Of a stretch of 64,000 bases of DNA, positions 1 through 10,845 are shown piece by piece; the stretch's first letter is position 1; every line of letters starts with the position of its first letter. Source of the DNA: [Phialemoniopsis] sp. UDSM-2020 (taxonomy: Eukaryota; Ascomycota; Sordariomycetes; Thyridiales; Thyridiaceae); contig JAEILZ010000004.1 of NCBI GenBank assembly GCA_018873225.1, forward strand, positions 124,001-188,000. Reading direction: 5' to 3'. The position numbers and the translations under genes are program-made. Under the pieces are notes generated by a model. It had not been told where the DNA came from. It ran no database searches and saw only the letters and a program-made list of their open reading frames with translations.

Positions 1-639
1 CAGGCATGTTTGGAAGATAGAGCACAATTGCTAGAGTTTCATGCAGTGAAAATTCGCCCTGTGGATCTTCTGGACAGGTGTACAACTTTAGTGATTTTAT
101 TCATGTTGTGATTTTCGGACACCCAACTTCGAATCATGACCCGAATAACAGGAATGCCGGCTGCCGAAAGCCGTGCTCACATTCAGGGACCCCGGATTCA
201 TCTTGTCCAGCCCAGAGGCCCCGGCGGGTCTATTCCCGGCGCCAACGGTGATCATCTGCCCTGTTTGAAAGCGGCCTAGAGGCCAGACCGGGCATATTGC
301 GGGGTATCAATGTCTTTGCGAATAACCACGCAGTCCCACAAGAGCGCTAGCAAAAGTAGTGTCGGATTTTGAGTGTCCGGACAAGGGGCTTCCCCAGAGA
401 GAACCCCAGAAAAGAACTCATGCGCGGGGGTTGATTGGCGATGGCCAGAGCCTCGAGTGAGCAACTTTAGCGAGCGAGCGCGCAGGAGTGCGATACAGAA
501 AGGATCAGCCACATAAGCCGCCCCCCTGGGTAACCATTTATAAGACCTCGTGGATACACCTTGCAGAACAAGTCCCTTCTCTTGCAACCTGCCCCTCGGA
601 CACCATCTTGCAGCCCGATCTTATCCATCACTTCTCGAT

Positions 640-2488
640 ATGGCAAATCGCATTGACGACAAAACGGCCGAGATGTTGAACGACGACTGCAAAGCTATCG
701 AGGTGGAAAACATGAAGCCTGGCGCGGACCCCGAGGCGAATCATGGCGATTCGCATCAGTCCATCATCGTTGATCCTAAGAGGGAGAAGGCGCTCGTGTG
801 AGTTGACCTGGTTACTGCCTTCAACTGTGTGGGCAAATGCTGACCAAGGTTGAAGCCGCAAAATCGACTTCCGACTTCTTCCCATCCTCTCCGTGATCTA
901 CGCCATGTGTTTCATCGACAGATCTAGCATGGGCGCCGCAAGAATCTCTGGGATTGACGCGGCTCTCGATCTCACTGTCGGAAGCCGTGTATCGATCGCA
1001 CGTAAGTGGTGCTTGAGTGATCTTGGAGATACTTTCGTGCATCATACTGAACTCCAGTAGTACTCGTCTTCTACATCGGCTACGTAATCGTGGAACTCCC
1101 GAGCAACATCATCATCCGCAAGTTAGGCCCAGCCGCATGGCTCTCGTTTCTGGCCGTGGCTTGGGGCCTTGTTACACTGGCTGTTGGTTTCATCAAGAAC
1201 TGGTACTCCCTTGTTATACTGCGTGTTCTGCTTGGCGTCTTTGAAGGAGTAAGTCTGTTACGAACTTGAGCTCGTGGTTTTGATATTGATCATGGCAATG
1301 CAGGGTGTCTTTCCTGGATGCGTATACCTGGTCTCTTCCTGGTACAAGTCATCCGAGGTCCAGAAGAGGTGCGGCTAGCCCCTGTTTATTCCCCCGTGTC
1401 TGGGCCATATGACTAACGGCTAAAGCTAGAATCGCCATCTTCTTCCTTTCTGGCTCCTTCCTGTCCTCCTTCTCCAACATTCTCGCCTACGGTCTGATCT
1501 ATATCTCCAGCGATCCATTTGTCCATGGATGGAAATGGATCTTCATCGTGGAAGGCGCCGTGACAATTGCAGTCGGTATCGGGGCATACTTCATCATGAT
1601 TGATTTCCCAACTTCAAAGCGGAACAAGTTCCTTACTCCGGAGGAGGCCGCACTCACTCAGGCGCGGTTGATCCAAGAGAGAGGAGAGGATAGAAAGGCC
1701 GCCGTCTCGTTGGCAGTTATTTGGGACTGTCTCAAGGATTGGAAAATCTGGCTTCTGTTCGTTGAGTCCCCATCTCTACTACTACGCATGAAGGTACTAA
1801 TGAAGTCTACAGAGCCTTCCAATATCAATCAGGTTCCACTGGAGTCTACGCCTTCCTCTTCTTCCTGCCCATCATTCTAAAGAACAGCCTGGGATTTAGC
1901 CAGCAAAACTCTTTCTTGCTGAGCACTCCTCCAGCTGCCTTTGCAGTCATTGTTGCCTTCACCACATCTTGGTTTGCCGACCGGTACAAGATGCGTGCGC
2001 CGTTCATGTTCGGAGCAGCATGCATGGGGATCGTCGGACTGGCCATGATTGGGTTCATAAAGAATCCTATCCCGAGATATATTGGTGCCTTCCTTGGTCA
2101 GGCAGCCTCCAACACCATTGTTGTCACTGGTATCGCATGGGGCCAGAACAATGTCAGAGAGGATCACAAGCGAGCCGTGGTCACGGCCGTCCAGATCACC
2201 CTATCCGCTATTGGAGGTATCTACTCGTCTACGGTCTTCCGACAACAGGTATGAAAAGCGCCCTTTATCCAACCCTGATATGATCCGAATATGCCGCCAA
2301 GAACTCGCACTGACAGAGTATAGGATGCTCCCAACTACCTGCCTGGAGTCATTGCGATGGGACTCTTGTTCATCCTCAATGCAATCCTGGCCCCCATCAC
2401 CATCTTGATCCTGCGCCGGGCGAACAGACGAGCTGATCAAGGATTGGAGCGTATCGAGGGCGCAGACTGGTTCCGGTACACAGTGTAG
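640..2488 (+). CDS. MFS transporter, ACS (allantoate/nicotinate-type) family
   Basis: Spliced gene of seven exons giving about 495 residues. I place introns at 798-855, 1002-1057, 1249-1303, 1369-1429, about 1757-1812 and 2249-2323; reading frame stays open across all of them. The donor of the fifth intron is uncertain (GTTCGT or GTCCCC, both keep frame). The protein has a polar N-terminus of about 50 residues, then MFS helices with the ACS-family signatures FIDRSSMGAA (loop after helix 1), the GVFPGC stretch near helix 4 and a basic loop before the C-terminal half; it ends in a short cytoplasmic tail. Members of this family in the plasma membrane import carboxylates such as allantoate, nicotinate, pantothenate or biotin precursors with protons; the substrate cannot be read here. 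Its neighbours downstream are a secreted hydrolase and a dehydratase, so uptake of a hydrolysis product is possible but inferred. Confidence 0.9.
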
Positions 2489-3272
2489 ACACTTCATGTC
2501 GCCTAGTGATCTAGGTCTGTCTGCGATTCCAACAGGGGATTTCAACCATTTCGTGAACAGCAATACGCGTGCCTGGCAGATAGATATCTACAAGAATAGG
2601 CATGTCTCAGATAGCTAGGTCAGCCCTACCAAAGACAATAAATTGTTCTACACATAGAAAAAACGACTGCAGTGTCGAGAATGATGAGGTTGTGTGCGGA
2701 AGTGTAAAACAGAACATCAGGGTGATGTCAAGTTTCTCACGGTGTCTTAGCAGTTCGATTCTCATTGCGCCGATTGCATGCATGCTCATTGAAACACTAA
2801 ATCAATAACCATCGAAACCAAATGTACCATATCCTCTGAGCCCCTCAATAGTCAGCCGCAGTACTCGAAACCTTACCCGTGCTTTCCAACCCGCAGATCC
2901 TTACTCTAGAAGGCAAGATGGCTATTACGTTGGAGGACCGGCCCTGCTGTCTCCATCGGAGAGGAAAGCTCCGGAGTGTCAGAGCAACGGCGGACCATGT
3001 TCGCGACCACCTTCTACCAACTAGCCCAGCAAGGATCTCCATCTTGATGACTAGTCAGATAAGGGGTATGATATTCCGACAAGCCCGTCATCATGGGAAC
3101 TCTTTGTGTGGGGCTCCGCATGAGTGTCCGAGAATCTGGGGTGCCGCTTGCGGGGAAGTTGGCTGGGCTGGGTTGAGTTAACCGTACGAATTCACATATA
3201 ACTCTCTGTTCTGGAATGTGGAACATGTGAGTAGTTTTCTCAATGGAAGCTTGTAGATTTTCATTAACTCCC
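2489..3272. other. Intergenic, no gene seen
   Basis: This interval separates the transporter from the secreted hydrolase gene, both on the plus strand. It should hold the terminator of the first and the promoter of the second. Open frames here are short and show no recognisable protein. Confidence 0.6.
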
Positions 3273-4536
3273 ATGATGGCTATTCTCTCACGTTTGTTAT
3301 GCGTTGCCGCTGTGGCTGCGGCATGCCAGCCGGCATTTGACGTGCCTCCGGGCGACACCGCTCGTGTCAGCATTATCGACTCTACTCTGAGGTTCAGCCA
3401 CATGAAGGCTTCCTACCTTTTCTCTCCAAACGTCACGGGCTTCGACGAGCTCCCAACGCTTGGATCCTGGTCGTTTTTGATCGAGAGCTCCAAGGGCGAG
3501 AAAGTCCTCTTCGATCTGGGCGGACCGAAAGACCGCAACCGGTATTCTCCGGCCATTGTTCACAAACTTGATACGTCAGGGTGGACTGTTGGTGCTGAGA
3601 AGAACGTAGCCGATATTCTCGTTGAGAATGGTCTCAGCCCTGGCGACATCCAGTCTGTGATCTGGAGGTAAGGATCTGGCGAGGTCCTCATCCCAAATTT
3701 AATATATGCTCACTTTCGACGACCTTAGTCACTGGCATTGGGATCACATTGGTGACATCACCACATTCCCAAACTCTACCGAGTTGGTAGTCGGGCCTGG
3801 CTTCAAGGAGGAATTCCTACCTGCTTGGCCGACGGTCCCGGACTCTCCTTTACGGGACGACTATTTCGCGTGAGTATTCAATGTGTCACATTACGATTTG
3901 CGTTGCCGTGACTCATCTTTGGCTAATTTGAATCGACTGTATAGAGGGAGGAACCTTCGAGAGATCGATTTCAGCAACCGCAGCACCACTTCCATGGCTG
4001 GAACATTCCGAGCCCACGACTTCTTTGGTGACGGGTCTTTCTTCCTATTGGACACTCCCGGTCATGCCGTAGGCCATTTGGGAGGATTGGTCCGTACTAC
4101 TACGAACCCCGATACCTTCATGTTCCTGGCTGGAGATTTGTGCCATCATGGAGCCGAGATCAGGCCTTCCCAGTTCCTGCCCTACCCTAAGCAGCTGCCA
4201 CCCACCGTCGTGGAGAAGCTGCGCCAGTTCACATCATGCCCCGGCAGCCAGCTCTTTGAGGACCTCAACAAAAAATCAGGAAGGGCGACCAACCAGGCCT
4301 TGGTTGACCCTACTCTTGGTGAGGTCACACTGGCATTGAAGACAATCAGAGAAGCCCAGCCGGCCGACGCGTTGGACCACATCTATTTCATCCCTGCTCA
4401 CGATGTATTCCTCGAGGGCATCGTCGACACTTTCCCTCTTCCGGCCAATGACTGGATGAAGAAGGGCTGGAAAAAGCAGACAGAGTGGCTGTATCTTGAT
4501 AACCTGGTACCAGCTATCATGAATGCCACAATGTAA
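3273..4536 (+). CDS. Secreted metallo-beta-lactamase-fold hydrolase
   Basis: Three exons (introns 3668-3728 and 3870-3944) encode 375 residues. The start at 3273 gives a clean signal peptide (MMAILSRLLCVAAVAAA); an in-frame ATG at 3243 would add ten residues. The metal site is split by the first intron and reads SHWHWDHIGD, the HxHxDH motif of the metallo-beta-lactamase superfamily; a further zinc-ligand region DTPGHAVGHLGG and a late PAHDVF supply the remaining His/Asp ligands. N-glycosylation sequons (NVT, NST, NRS, NAT) agree with secretion. The overall pattern resembles fungal proteins annotated as lactonases, including N-acyl-homoserine-lactone lactonase-like enzymes. Substrate is unknown; ester, lactone or beta-lactam hydrolysis are all possible. 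It is followed in the same direction by a dehydroshikimate-dehydratase-like gene. Confidence 0.88.
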
Positions 4537-4929
4537 TAGACATCGCTCTCTATTCCTCACGACGGGCGGGATCAAACAACGATAGGCCCGGGCTATGTAG
4601 CGGTCTTTAATTAGAACAGGATTCAGTGCCTGGTACGGCCCCAGCCGAACGAGCGTCATGTTTACGTGTCTAGCCGCTGAATGGATGGGCTGCTATAGCA
4701 CTGGACCGCTCTAGTTGGCACACACTGGCTAGATTGACATCATTGGTCTCCACACTCTGTCCGGACAGTTTGATGCGTCGCGTTAGATTGCAGCAGCCGT
4801 GAAGCTCACAAGTTAAATCAAACCTCTAGCATTCTCATTCAAGATAATTCTAAGCTAAGCGTTCTCGAAGACATCTCTTTGCAGACCCTGATAAAGCAAT
4901 TCTTTTGATTCTGTGCGCGTTTGTTGACC
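4537..4929. promoter_or_regulatory. Intergenic, promoter of the dehydratase gene
   Basis: A 393-base gap between two plus-strand genes. No conserved element is recognised; the sequence before the start (GTTGACC then ATG) gives an acceptable fungal initiation context. Confidence 0.4.
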
Positions 4930-5964
4930 ATGGCCGACGTCGCCACCTTGAAAGTCCCCACATCATTCGCCTCGTGCTCCATCGGCCTCCCACGGCACAC
5001 TCTACCGCAAAAGCTCGAGGCCATCGCTTCAGCAGGGTTCGAGGCCATCGAGCTGTCATTCCCCGATCTTCAGTCCTTTTCGAAGCAACATCTTGGGAGG
5101 GATGTGCCCGAGGATGACTACCCCTCCCTGTGCGAGGCGGGCAAAGAGGTCAAGAATCTCTGCGAGCAGCACAAGCTAAAAGTCCTCATGCTGCAGCCCT
5201 TTGCCAACTTTGAAGGCTGGCCTGAAGGTAGCAAAGAGCGAGAGGGTGCCTTCGCCCGGGCGCGCGGCTGGATGGACATCATGTCGGCTGTCGGCACAGA
5301 CATGCTGCAGGTCGGGGCCTCCGACTCGCCCGGCATCGCCACGTCCGTCGCAGAGCTGGCGCTCGATCTAGCCCTGCTCGCAGACCTGCTGGCTACGCGC
5401 AACTTCCGCATCGCCTACGAGAACTGGTGCTGGGCGACGCGGTCGCCGAACTGGAAGGACGTCTTCACCGTCGTGCAGATGGCGAACCGCCCAAACCTCG
5501 GGCTCTGCCTGGACACGTTCCAGTCCGCCGGCGGAGAGTGGGGAGACCCGACCACAAAGTCCGGGAGGATCGAGACTGCCAGCATCAGCGAGCAAGACCT
5601 GACTATGAGTTACCAGATTAGTCTCGACGAGCTGGTCCAGCTGGTGCCTCCGGACAAGATCTTCCTCTTGCAGATCAGCGATGCGTATCATGTGACGCCG
5701 CCCTTGTCTCCGGAACCAGACGAGACTGGATTGCGCCCCAGGGGTCGATGGAGCCACGATCATCGGCCTTTGCCATACGACGGTGGGTATCTGCCTATCA
5801 GTCCTTTCGTCAGGGCTGTCTTGGAAACGGGATTCCGGGGTTGGTTCAGCATGGAGGTCTTCGATGGCAAATTTGAAGAGAAGTATGGTAATGACTTGAA
5901 AGAATACGCAAAGAAAGCCATGGAGTCGCACAACAAACTTCTGGGTGAATCCGTGGACAAATGA
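4930..5964 (+). CDS. TIM-barrel 3-dehydroshikimate dehydratase-like enzyme
   Basis: Single exon, 344 residues, starting at the ATG at 4930. It belongs to the xylose-isomerase-like TIM-barrel superfamily (AP endonuclease 2 fold). Visible signatures are the early strand FASCSIGLPRHTLPQKLEAI, FEAIELSF, the acidic metal ligand in YENWCW, GLCLDTFQSAGG, the substrate-site segment LLQISDAY and the late strand SMEVFDG. These are the divalent-metal ligands (Glu, Asp, His/Gln, Glu) of 3-dehydroshikimate dehydratases of the qa-4/qutC type, which turn 3-dehydroshikimate into protocatechuate in quinate catabolism. Length fits that family. It could instead be a sugar-phosphate or inosose isomerase of the same fold. 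No other quinate-pathway gene is in the window, so the gene is either a stand-alone catabolic enzyme or part of the unit with the transporter and hydrolase upstream. Confidence 0.8.
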   Translation: MADVATLKVPTSFASCSIGLPRHTLPQKLEAIASAGFEAIELSFPDLQSFSKQHLGRDVPEDDYPSLCEAGKEVKNLCEQHKLKVLMLQPFANFEGWPEGSKEREGAFARARGWMDIMSAVGTDMLQVGASDSPGIATSVAELALDLALLADLLATRNFRIAYENWCWATRSPNWKDVFTVVQMANRPNLGLCLDTFQSAGGEWGDPTTKSGRIETASISEQDLTMSYQISLDELVQLVPPDKIFLLQISDAYHVTPPLSPEPDETGLRPRGRWSHDHRPLPYDGGYLPISPFVRAVLETGFRGWFSMEVFDGKFEEKYGNDLKEYAKKAMESHNKLLGESVDK

Positions 5965-6276
5965 TCACATCTGAGAAGGCTGGGTAGCCATGGACACATA
6001 GGTAGTAGGAACCACGTCATCCGGGGAGGCTAGGTACAAAGGCCAATAGCAAACTACTTCCGGAAATATATCCAATGGGCACAACATATCCGTAAACCTC
6101 GTTCAGTCCCTTTCATTCATTGACGGTCAACTAAGGATTAAGGTTTAAGTTAATGGAGCGCACTAATGTGTTGGAAGATTAAGTATAGTAGCGCGACAGT
6201 CGAGATAGTGTCACTTCAGCTGACATGTCCAGGGCTTTCCGTTGGGTGCTTCAGCTTCAGTATCACGTTCACCAAC

Positions 6277-7813
6277 TCAAGCAATCAACACCTGCTTCTC
6301 CCTGTTGAGCTTCTCGACAAACTCGATGGGTACTTTCAGAGTCTGCGCAACCAGATCTGGAGGAGTAAGCGCCAGCCACTGGGTCAGCGAGATATCGGCG
6401 ACACGGTCAGACTTGTAGATCTCCACCCAGACGAGATCTTCAGTCTTGGAAGTGTTTTCAATGTAATGCCTGGTCCTTTGTTAACAGTGTCCTCTAATGA
6501 GTCAGATTATCTTGCTTTCAGACATACCCAGAATTATCAGGGAATGCAGCGGTATCGCCGGCACTAAAGTCAAAGGTCCGAGCAGCTGCGTTGCCGATGA
6601 ACACAGTAGCTCTAGCCTGGCCCTTGTGGAAATAGAGCCATTCCTCCGCCTGCATGGCACAATTCGGTTAGTCTCTAGTATATGGGAATTCTCTGACCTG
6701 GCACGACTCACATTAGGATGCCAATGCAGCTCCCTGAGGCCACCAGGCTTGAGCGTCACAAAGGTTGCCGCAATGGTCTTGCTGACGGGGAAGTTGGTCG
6801 AGTCGATCTTGTGGAAGACACCGCCTGCGCCGGGGACCTTCTCAGGGGCGTGCTGCAGAGTTCGATACACAAAGGAACTGTCGCCGGTCAAGGTGCTGGC
6901 TGGGGCGCCCGTGATGTTGTGAGAGCTGACAGTCGCGTTCAGGATGTACGGATTTGGGCTCGGGATGTTGTTGAACACGGACTCATTGACGCCAAAGTTC
7001 TTGGCGAGCACACTCTTGGGGGTATGTGACAGCCAGTCGTCAAGGTTGAAGGTGGTTCTTCAAACAGTAAGCACAGATAATCAAAGACCAGTGAAGTGCA
7101 CAATACTTACCCGACCTTGTCAAAGTCGGCCTCGTCAAATACCAGCAGAAACTCGTTCTCCTCATCCAGACCCTGGACGGTATGCGCAACACCCTTGGGG
7201 AAGTACCAGATATCGCCGTAATTGAGGATCGAGGTCTCATATTTGCCGTTTTCATCCACAGCACCAAGGAGGATGCTCCCCGCGTAGACAATGCCCCATT
7301 CAGCCTGTGTCACTGTTAGATTGAATCCCATGTAATCGTTCCAGGTCAAGCGAGTCTCATCACGTACCACGCGATGCCAGTGGAGCTCTCGGATGGCGCC
7401 CTTCTTCAGATGCTGCTGAGCGGCAGCAATGTCATGACTCTGGGGCAGGTCTTGGATGACCTGCTCTCGAACCCAGCCTCCCTTCAAGATGCGCGTCTTG
7501 GAGTCGGAGAAGCTCCACTTCAGGTTCGGGACGACACCATTGTCAGTGGACTGTTGACCGAGGTTGTCGGGGTTCTGCAGATCCAAAGCTTTGTTCGTGC
7601 CGCCTAGGTACACACATCTCATGTTAGCCACTGACACATGGATGATAGGCAGAGAATTGCCGTACCGAGAATGGGTCCGCCCTTGCCGCTGTCATCGGTC
7701 GGCTGGCCTTGGCTAAAGCCGCTGCGCTTCTCGAGTTCCGCGCCTGGGGGAGCAGCCACAACGCCGCGCAATGCGCCAATGGCGAGCAAGAGTGCGGAGA
7801 GGTTGCGGAGCAT
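6277..7813 (-). CDS. Secreted bicupin, oxalate decarboxylase family
   Basis: Six exons encode 412 residues: 7813-7666, 7603-7368, 7304-7111, 7057-6712, 6649-6528 and 6469-6277. The second intron (7305-7367) is 63 nt long and has no stop, so it can be mistaken for coding sequence; removing it restores the exact cupin motif RELHWHRVAEWGIVYAG. The N-terminus is a signal peptide (MLRNLSALLLAIGALRGVVAA) followed by a possible Lys-Arg processing site. Cupin 1 carries HWH...E plus FPKGVAHTV; cupin 2 carries HWHPNAEEW plus FPDNSGHYI, so both manganese sites look complete. Oxalate decarboxylases split oxalate to formate and CO2, relieving acid stress; an oxalate oxidase activity cannot be excluded. 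It lies beside, and is probably not part of, the mycosporine cluster. Confidence 0.92.
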
Positions 7814-8756
7814 TGCGTCTCGGATCAGATCCTGATGAGAGGTAAACGTGGAGCTTGTCTACGGCACACGCTTGTCGAAACCCTTGACATTCCATCCATC
7901 GTGTCAAGGGGTGTCAGTCTCCTTAAGTACACCCATCAGACGCGTCGCGGGAGGTCATTAGCAATCAATTGGATCGGCTGTTGTCACATGGACGGGATGA
8001 CGAGATTGCCGCTTGTCTGATATCACAGAACGACTTCGCAGGCGGGAGCAGGTGCAGCTGAGATGTTGACCGAGCGCATCTTGTGAAAAAGCATGCATGC
8101 CCGCGAAGAAAACTTCTTGGCGTGTGCTGATCGTCATCATTGGACATGGCCAAAGTGCTGGTGGTGGTGATGGCCAATATGCCGCCACGATGGCGACTTA
8201 TGCACTCTCTACGCTTTTTGGCAGCTTATATATCCGCTTTGGGTCGCTCGACAGCCCAGCACCTCACACCCCACGGCCAAGGCCAATCTCGGTGCTTCTA
8301 TTCATTGGGGAAACGTCATTTCGACCGGCGCACAGCTGACAGGACGAAGAGACGCACTATTGGGGATCTTCCGTTGCGGTTGCCGGTCTGGGATTGGGTT
8401 CTGCCAGGCACGGGCACTGTCGAAAGATCCGGGGTTGATGTCGTGATCGCCGTGCCCCCACGGCTGGTGCCCATCCCAACCACAAGGAGAGGCCCCAGTC
8501 CCAGTCCCACACGAGCTCAATTGGTGCCGGCATCTGTTGGGCTTAACTTCTTGTCAAATCACGTTTTCCCAGTCCCGTCGGTCCGTTCCATTCTCAATGC
8601 TTAAATGACTCGGCGGTGACGGCTGCCCTCGGCACTGGAGCCTGGCACCCCTGCCACTTGGACATGTTATCCGCTAGTCGTCACTCACGGCAAGAGATAA
8701 AAGGCCAAATTCATGAATGAAAGCTTGAATGCTTAAATGCGATCGGACTGTCTACA
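7814..8756. promoter_or_regulatory. Intergenic, bicupin promoter and methyltransferase 3' end
   Basis: The interval contains the promoter of the bicupin gene (reading leftwards) and the 3' end of the methyltransferase gene. A TATA-like stretch (TTATATAT near 8225) is present. No further gene or repeat is evident. Confidence 0.4.
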
Positions 8757-9723
8757 TTACTTCTCAACACCGACGCATCTTGTGATCTCGACTGCATCAG
8801 GGACCCCGGACGGCTCCCAACCCTCGACAAACTTGCTCTCGTAGATGAGATTGGGGTTGCCATGCACGTCTTTCTCCAGAATCTCATCGCCTTCCCGAGA
8901 CTTATACTGGTATTTGGTCCCGTCGCCAAAATGGTCTGGATCGGCGCCGGTCGCGTTCTTGAACTTTTCTCTCTTTTCTTTCACTGTAGATCTGACGTAT
9001 TCGAGATACGGAGGGTTTCCGGGCTTGACGACTGGCATGATTTCGCGTCAGTATTGGTTCGTCATGTAGTCAAGCGCATGCCACGTACCATTGTCGGCCG
9101 CATATACAGATCCAGGTCCGACGATGCTTAATTCCTCACAGAGCTTTAGGTCTGTCGTATAGGCCGGCTTCCAGTGATCCAGAAACAACAGGTCAATGTG
9201 CTGCAAGGTACCGTTGCGATGGAGACGCCTGATTGAGTCGGAACTGCCGCCAATCTCGACCTTGACGATGTCGGACAGTCCCGCGAGGTTGACAAGGCTT
9301 GCTATTACCGCGCCGAATTCGGGGTTCCTCTCAAGACTGTAGTAATGCTTGCCGCCGCCGGCTCTGAGAGCTTCGCCAAAGGCAATGGCCGAGTAGCCAA
9401 CGTAGCCGCCCAGCTCGACCATGACCCTCGGCTTCTCCTTCCGAATCAGCTCCGTGACAGTCTTGGCTTTGTACTCGCCAATGTTCATGAGGTACTTTTT
9501 CGTCCGGCCAAATTCGTCGATTGCCTCAAGAACCTTCTGCGGATTTCCGCGCATCTGCTCGAGCTCTGCATGTCCGTAGATGAAATGTAGCAACTCGATC
9601 TCGCGGCCATCATCGAACTGGATTGATACGTTAACGGCTGTCAGGGATTATTCTTCAGAGCATACCAACATAAACATCCTCCTGCGGCTGATAGGCCACG
9701 CCTTGGAAAGAATCTTCGCCCAT
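8757..9723 (-). CDS. mysB: Class I SAM-dependent O-methyltransferase of the mycosporine cluster
   Basis: Three exons: 9723-about 9670, 9617-9089 and 9031-8757, about 285 residues. The first splice donor is weak (GTTGGT) and the N-terminal 18 residues are therefore uncertain; the second intron is clear, joining AADN to VVKPGNPPYLEYVR. The SAM site is VELGGYVGYSA, followed by the acidic ribose-binding YSLERNPEF and the metal-binding LLFLDHWK and AADN, all typical of catechol O-methyltransferase-type enzymes that use Mg2+. In mycosporine biosynthesis a methyltransferase converts desmethyl-4-deoxygadusol to 4-deoxygadusol. It is transcribed divergently from the cyclase gene across 1.1 kb. The name mysB follows the cyanobacterial pathway and implies role, not proven orthology. 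On its own it could be a general catechol methyltransferase; the neighbours decide the call. Confidence 0.82.
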
Positions 9724-10845
9724 GATCGGTCTGCCTCGTGGACGTGCAGTTCTCTTAGCGAAGGAGTAAAAGCTCACAGGTTTCCGGTTGACTGTTCTTC
9801 AATGAGGTCGAAAACGATCGCGCAAGCCCAGAGTATGAATCACGCTTCGTGATGTGACTCCTCATAGCATTCTCATGTACCGAGTCAACTTTTCGTGTGG
9901 GCTGATACGATGATTCATCACTGTTACGCGATGCTGAAGTCATACACTTCGCGCCTCACCGCCAAGCTGCATCTCTCTCCTCTGCTGCGCGCCAATCGCG
10001 AAAGCACCTGACATTCGCCATTGATCTTTAGCTCGCTTTACTCCCCTCCTCGGTCTGCCGCCGTCCTGTCCGGAGGGCAGTCCGCTCGAACAGCACCGCT
10101 AGTGTCTCGCACCATCGAAGTCTACTGGGGGCTTAGAGGGCCCCTAATGTCTCGTCTGTCTCAGATCTCTCCCGCAGTGGATCTGCCTGCCCTGAATGTA
10201 GATCCGAGCTCCAGCCATAGCTTATTCACCCCATATTTGCAGCTAGATGTACATCCAGACATGTTCCTGGATCACATAGCCCATTCCGTGTAGTGGAGAT
10301 GTACTGTGAGGGGTAGCTCCTTGCAGCTTGAGCTACCCCAAGCTACCTCGCCAGCGCCTCGAGGGATTGGGCAGACTCAATGACAGCTACTTGTTGCTGT
10401 AGACTTTGAGCGAGTAATTGAGACGGCTGGGTTCTTCATGATCAGTAGAACAGGGGTCCTGTGGGACGAAAGCGGGCGTATGCAGGTCCTGACCAATTGG
10501 CATGGCACCCTCCAGCTCCGGATGTACTCTGCTCGAGACAAATTTTACTCCGGCCGGCTTGCGAGAATGGCGAATTCGAGACGGATTCCTTAGCGGCAGT
10601 AGTAGAGAGAGGAACAGGCATCGCAATTCGACGAGCGAAGAAGGCAGTACTTGTCTTTTGAGTTCCCATTTCACAATGAGAAAGTCGTGACGACATGACT
10701 TGCTCGAGACTGCTTCCGCCAGCTGTCGGTAGCTGACTTATAAGGCACGGGCTCACGATGTATGCTCCAGGTAGTGGCCTCAGACTCTGTTCAACAATCC
10801 TCCTTGCAAAACCTTGCATTTCATACTGCATTCTTCATCCCCACC
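9724..10845. promoter_or_regulatory. Divergent promoter region between O-methyltransferase and cyclase
   Basis: A 1.1 kb shared upstream region. It contains a perfect 10-base inverted repeat (10310-10319 and 10330-10339) and stress-element-like pentamers: CCCCT near 10141 and AGGGG at about 10309. No protein gene is evident inside. A joint promoter would allow balanced expression of the first two pathway steps. Confidence 0.5.
10310..10339. repeat. Perfect inverted repeat in the cyclase/methyltransferase promoter
   Basis: Arms GGGGTAGCTC and GAGCTACCCC pair perfectly around a 10-base centre. A related half (AAGCTACCTC) follows directly. It may be a dimeric factor site or a hairpin; the left arm overlaps the sequence TGAGGGG. 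Confidence 0.6.

Noticed and set aside
6277..7813. Bicupin as a member of the mycosporine pathway
   Set aside because: It has a signal peptide and full oxalate decarboxylase motifs; mycosporine synthesis is intracellular and needs no such enzyme.
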